Assembly (NCBI GenBank): GCA_018263365.1
Contig: JAANXI010000120.1
Span: 1 to 6,682 of the forward strand
Length of the DNA stretch: 6,682 nucleotides
Origin: Fidelibacterota bacterium
Lineage (GTDB): Bacteria > Fidelibacterota > JAANXI01
Reading direction: 5' to 3'
The notes below the pieces were generated by a model that saw nothing but the letters and a program-made list of their open reading frames with translations, was not told the origin of the DNA and did no database searches. Position 1 is the stretch's first letter. The number at the start of each line of letters is the position of its first letter. A program made the translations under genes and the position numbers. This document shows, piece by piece, positions 5,710 to 6,682 of this stretch.

Positions 5710-6375
5710 TCACGCCTCGAGCGGGGCTGTTGCAAGGGTTAACCCATAGACTGTTGTGGAGTATTTTTTTCGCAGTGACCTGGCAGCGCTTTCCAGCGTC
5801 GCGCCTGTGGTGAATACATCATCAATCAGCAAAATTGTCTCGTTTTCGGAGAGTGTAACCTGGGGATGCACCTGAAACGCACCCATAAGGTTTTCGTGTC
5901 GTTCCGTGCGGGACAATTTGGTCTGGGTTTCGGTGAATCTCCGTCTGACAATGCCGGTAGCATCTACAGAAACACTCAATGCCTCTCCCACTCCACGGGC
6001 AATTGCTGCCGCCTGATTATAGCCCCGGGCACGCTGTTTAGTCGGGTGAAGCGGTACAGGGAAAACGCGATCAACTGAACTGAGCCATGGCAGTTTAATT
6101 CTCGTTGCGATGAACTGCCCCAAATATTCTCCCAGTGATGGCTTTCGCTGGTACTTCAGTGCATGGATTAAACTTTGAACCTGTTCCTGAAAAGTCCAGT
6201 AGCTGCAAACGGATTCAAGCGGGGAATCGTCTGATTTGTGCCATACATGAGGCAGATGGGGTTCCCTGGTGATGGGAATTTGCTCCAAACAATTGTCGCA
6301 AACCAGCCTGTCATTTGTTTGCAGGTGATGGTCGCCTAACAGACAATACCGCAGAAAGAGCAGTTCGGATAACAC
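5710..6375 (-). CDS. comF: ComF family phosphoribosyltransferase-like protein
   Basis: A 221-residue protein, the usual ComF length. Seen in order: a short N-terminal cysteine region (C11, C26, C29), the segment LIHALKYQRKPSLGEYLG at 69-86, PVPLHPTKQRARGYNQA at 107-122, TQTKLSRTERHENL at 150-163, and the PRPP-binding loop ILLIDDVFTTGAT at 181-193. These are the signature blocks of the ComF/GntX branch of type I phosphoribosyltransferases. ComFC of Bacillus and related proteins are needed for DNA uptake during transformation; many relatives have no assigned substrate. The start is a GTG at 6373-6375, the only standard start codon in the frame after an upstream TAA, with a GGAAG 9 bases before it. 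The usual CxxC-CxxC zinc ribbon looks incomplete: the first pair reads C-L-L-G, so only three of four cysteines remain. Family assignment is firm; a role in competence is not shown by this window. Confidence 0.9.
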   Translation of the reverse strand: MLSELLFLRYCLLGDHHLQTNDRLVCDNCLEQIPITREPHLPHVWHKSDDSPLESVCSYWTFQEQVQSLIHALKYQRKPSLGEYLGQFIATRIKLPWLSSVDRVFPVPLHPTKQRARGYNQAAAIARGVGEALSVSVDATGIVRRRFTETQTKLSRTERHENLMGAFQVHPQVTLSENETILLIDDVFTTGATLESAARSLRKKYSTTVYGLTLATAPLEA

Positions 6376-6439
6376 CGAACCGGTCTTCCGAAAGATTCCC
6401 AGGAGACTCTGATCTGTTATTTTGAGTGAAGGTGCGATA

Positions 6440-6682
6440 TCAATCCGCTGATATTAACCCGGCCGCCCCGATAATCGCCGCCGATTCGCCCAGTTGGGAC
6501 CGGACAATTTGTAAATGTTCCTTCGGATTCGGATTCACGTATTTATCCATGGTGTCTGTAATACTTTCGATAAAGAAATCCCAATCATTGGCAATGGAAC
6601 CACCGACTACTATAAAATCGGGATCGAGCAGGTTGGCAAACATTGTGAAAGACTTCCCCACATGCATCCCGAATTCTTCAAA
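6440..6682 (-). CDS. ROK-family protein, C-terminal fragment (probable sugar kinase)
   Basis: Only the last 80 codons are present; the gene runs off the right edge, so the reading frame is open from base 6682 and ends at a TGA at 6440-6442. The fragment contains the typical ROK C-terminal pattern: a helix followed by NLLDPDFIVVGGSIA (a strand and glycine turn of the second ATPase lobe), then a late LGESAAIIGAAGLI segment, which matches the usual LGDxAGLIGAA ending of the family. ROK proteins are glucokinases, N-acetylhexosamine kinases or sugar-responsive repressors. The fragment lacks the N-terminal phosphate loop, the zinc-binding cysteine cluster and any DNA-binding domain, so kinase and regulator cannot be separated here. 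A glucokinase would fit the glycolytic genes that follow, but that is inference from position. The next gene starts 64 bases downstream with no terminator in between, so co-transcription is plausible. Confidence 0.85.
   Translation of the reverse strand, partial: FEEFGMHVGKSFTMFANLLDPDFIVVGGSIANDWDFFIESITDTMDKYVNPNPKEHLQIVRSQLGESAAIIGAAGLISAD

Overview
The window reads as ordinary core chromosome of a Gram-negative-type bacterium, probably an uncultivated or poorly sampled lineage; no sequence here fixes the phylum. The mixed base composition, a secreted repeat protein with a cleavable signal peptide, SecG, a bacterial class II tRNA-Leu and strong Shine-Dalgarno sites all say Bacteria. There are no transposase, phage, CRISPR or plasmid genes. 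Every confidently called gene is on the minus strand, so the biological order runs from high to low coordinates.

Region 6682-5710: the C-terminal end of a ROK-family sugar kinase or regulator (cut by the window edge), then a ComF-type phosphoribosyltransferase. Region 5599-2039: a compact run of 6-phosphofructokinase, phosphoglycerate kinase, triosephosphate isomerase, SecG and tRNA-Leu(GAG), with gaps of 15, 23, 8 and 14 bases, closed by an intrinsic terminator at about 1981-2013. The three enzymes cover non-adjacent steps of glycolysis; neither aldolase nor glyceraldehyde-3-phosphate dehydrogenase is in the cluster. SecG serves the Sec translocon, and the secG/tRNA-Leu(GAG) pairing is the one also known from Escherichia coli (secG-leuU). 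The phosphofructokinase carries Asp104 and Lys125, the residues associated with pyrophosphate rather than ATP as phosphoryl donor. This is the most useful biological prediction in the window.

Region 1912-536: a separately transcribed gene for an exported protein made almost wholly of tetratricopeptide repeats. It has its own candidate promoter, which overlaps a perfect inverted repeat, and a very strong terminator at 478-505. Region 1-477 holds no convincing complete gene. It contains a degenerate palindromic element of dispersed-repeat type near 261-290, and at the left edge a short open stretch readable on either strand.

I did not find a clearly new biological system. The items worth a second look are the predicted pyrophosphate-dependent phosphofructokinase, the glycolysis-secretion-tRNA operon, the uncharacterised repeat protein with its operator-like palindrome, and the palindrome in the left intergenic stretch.
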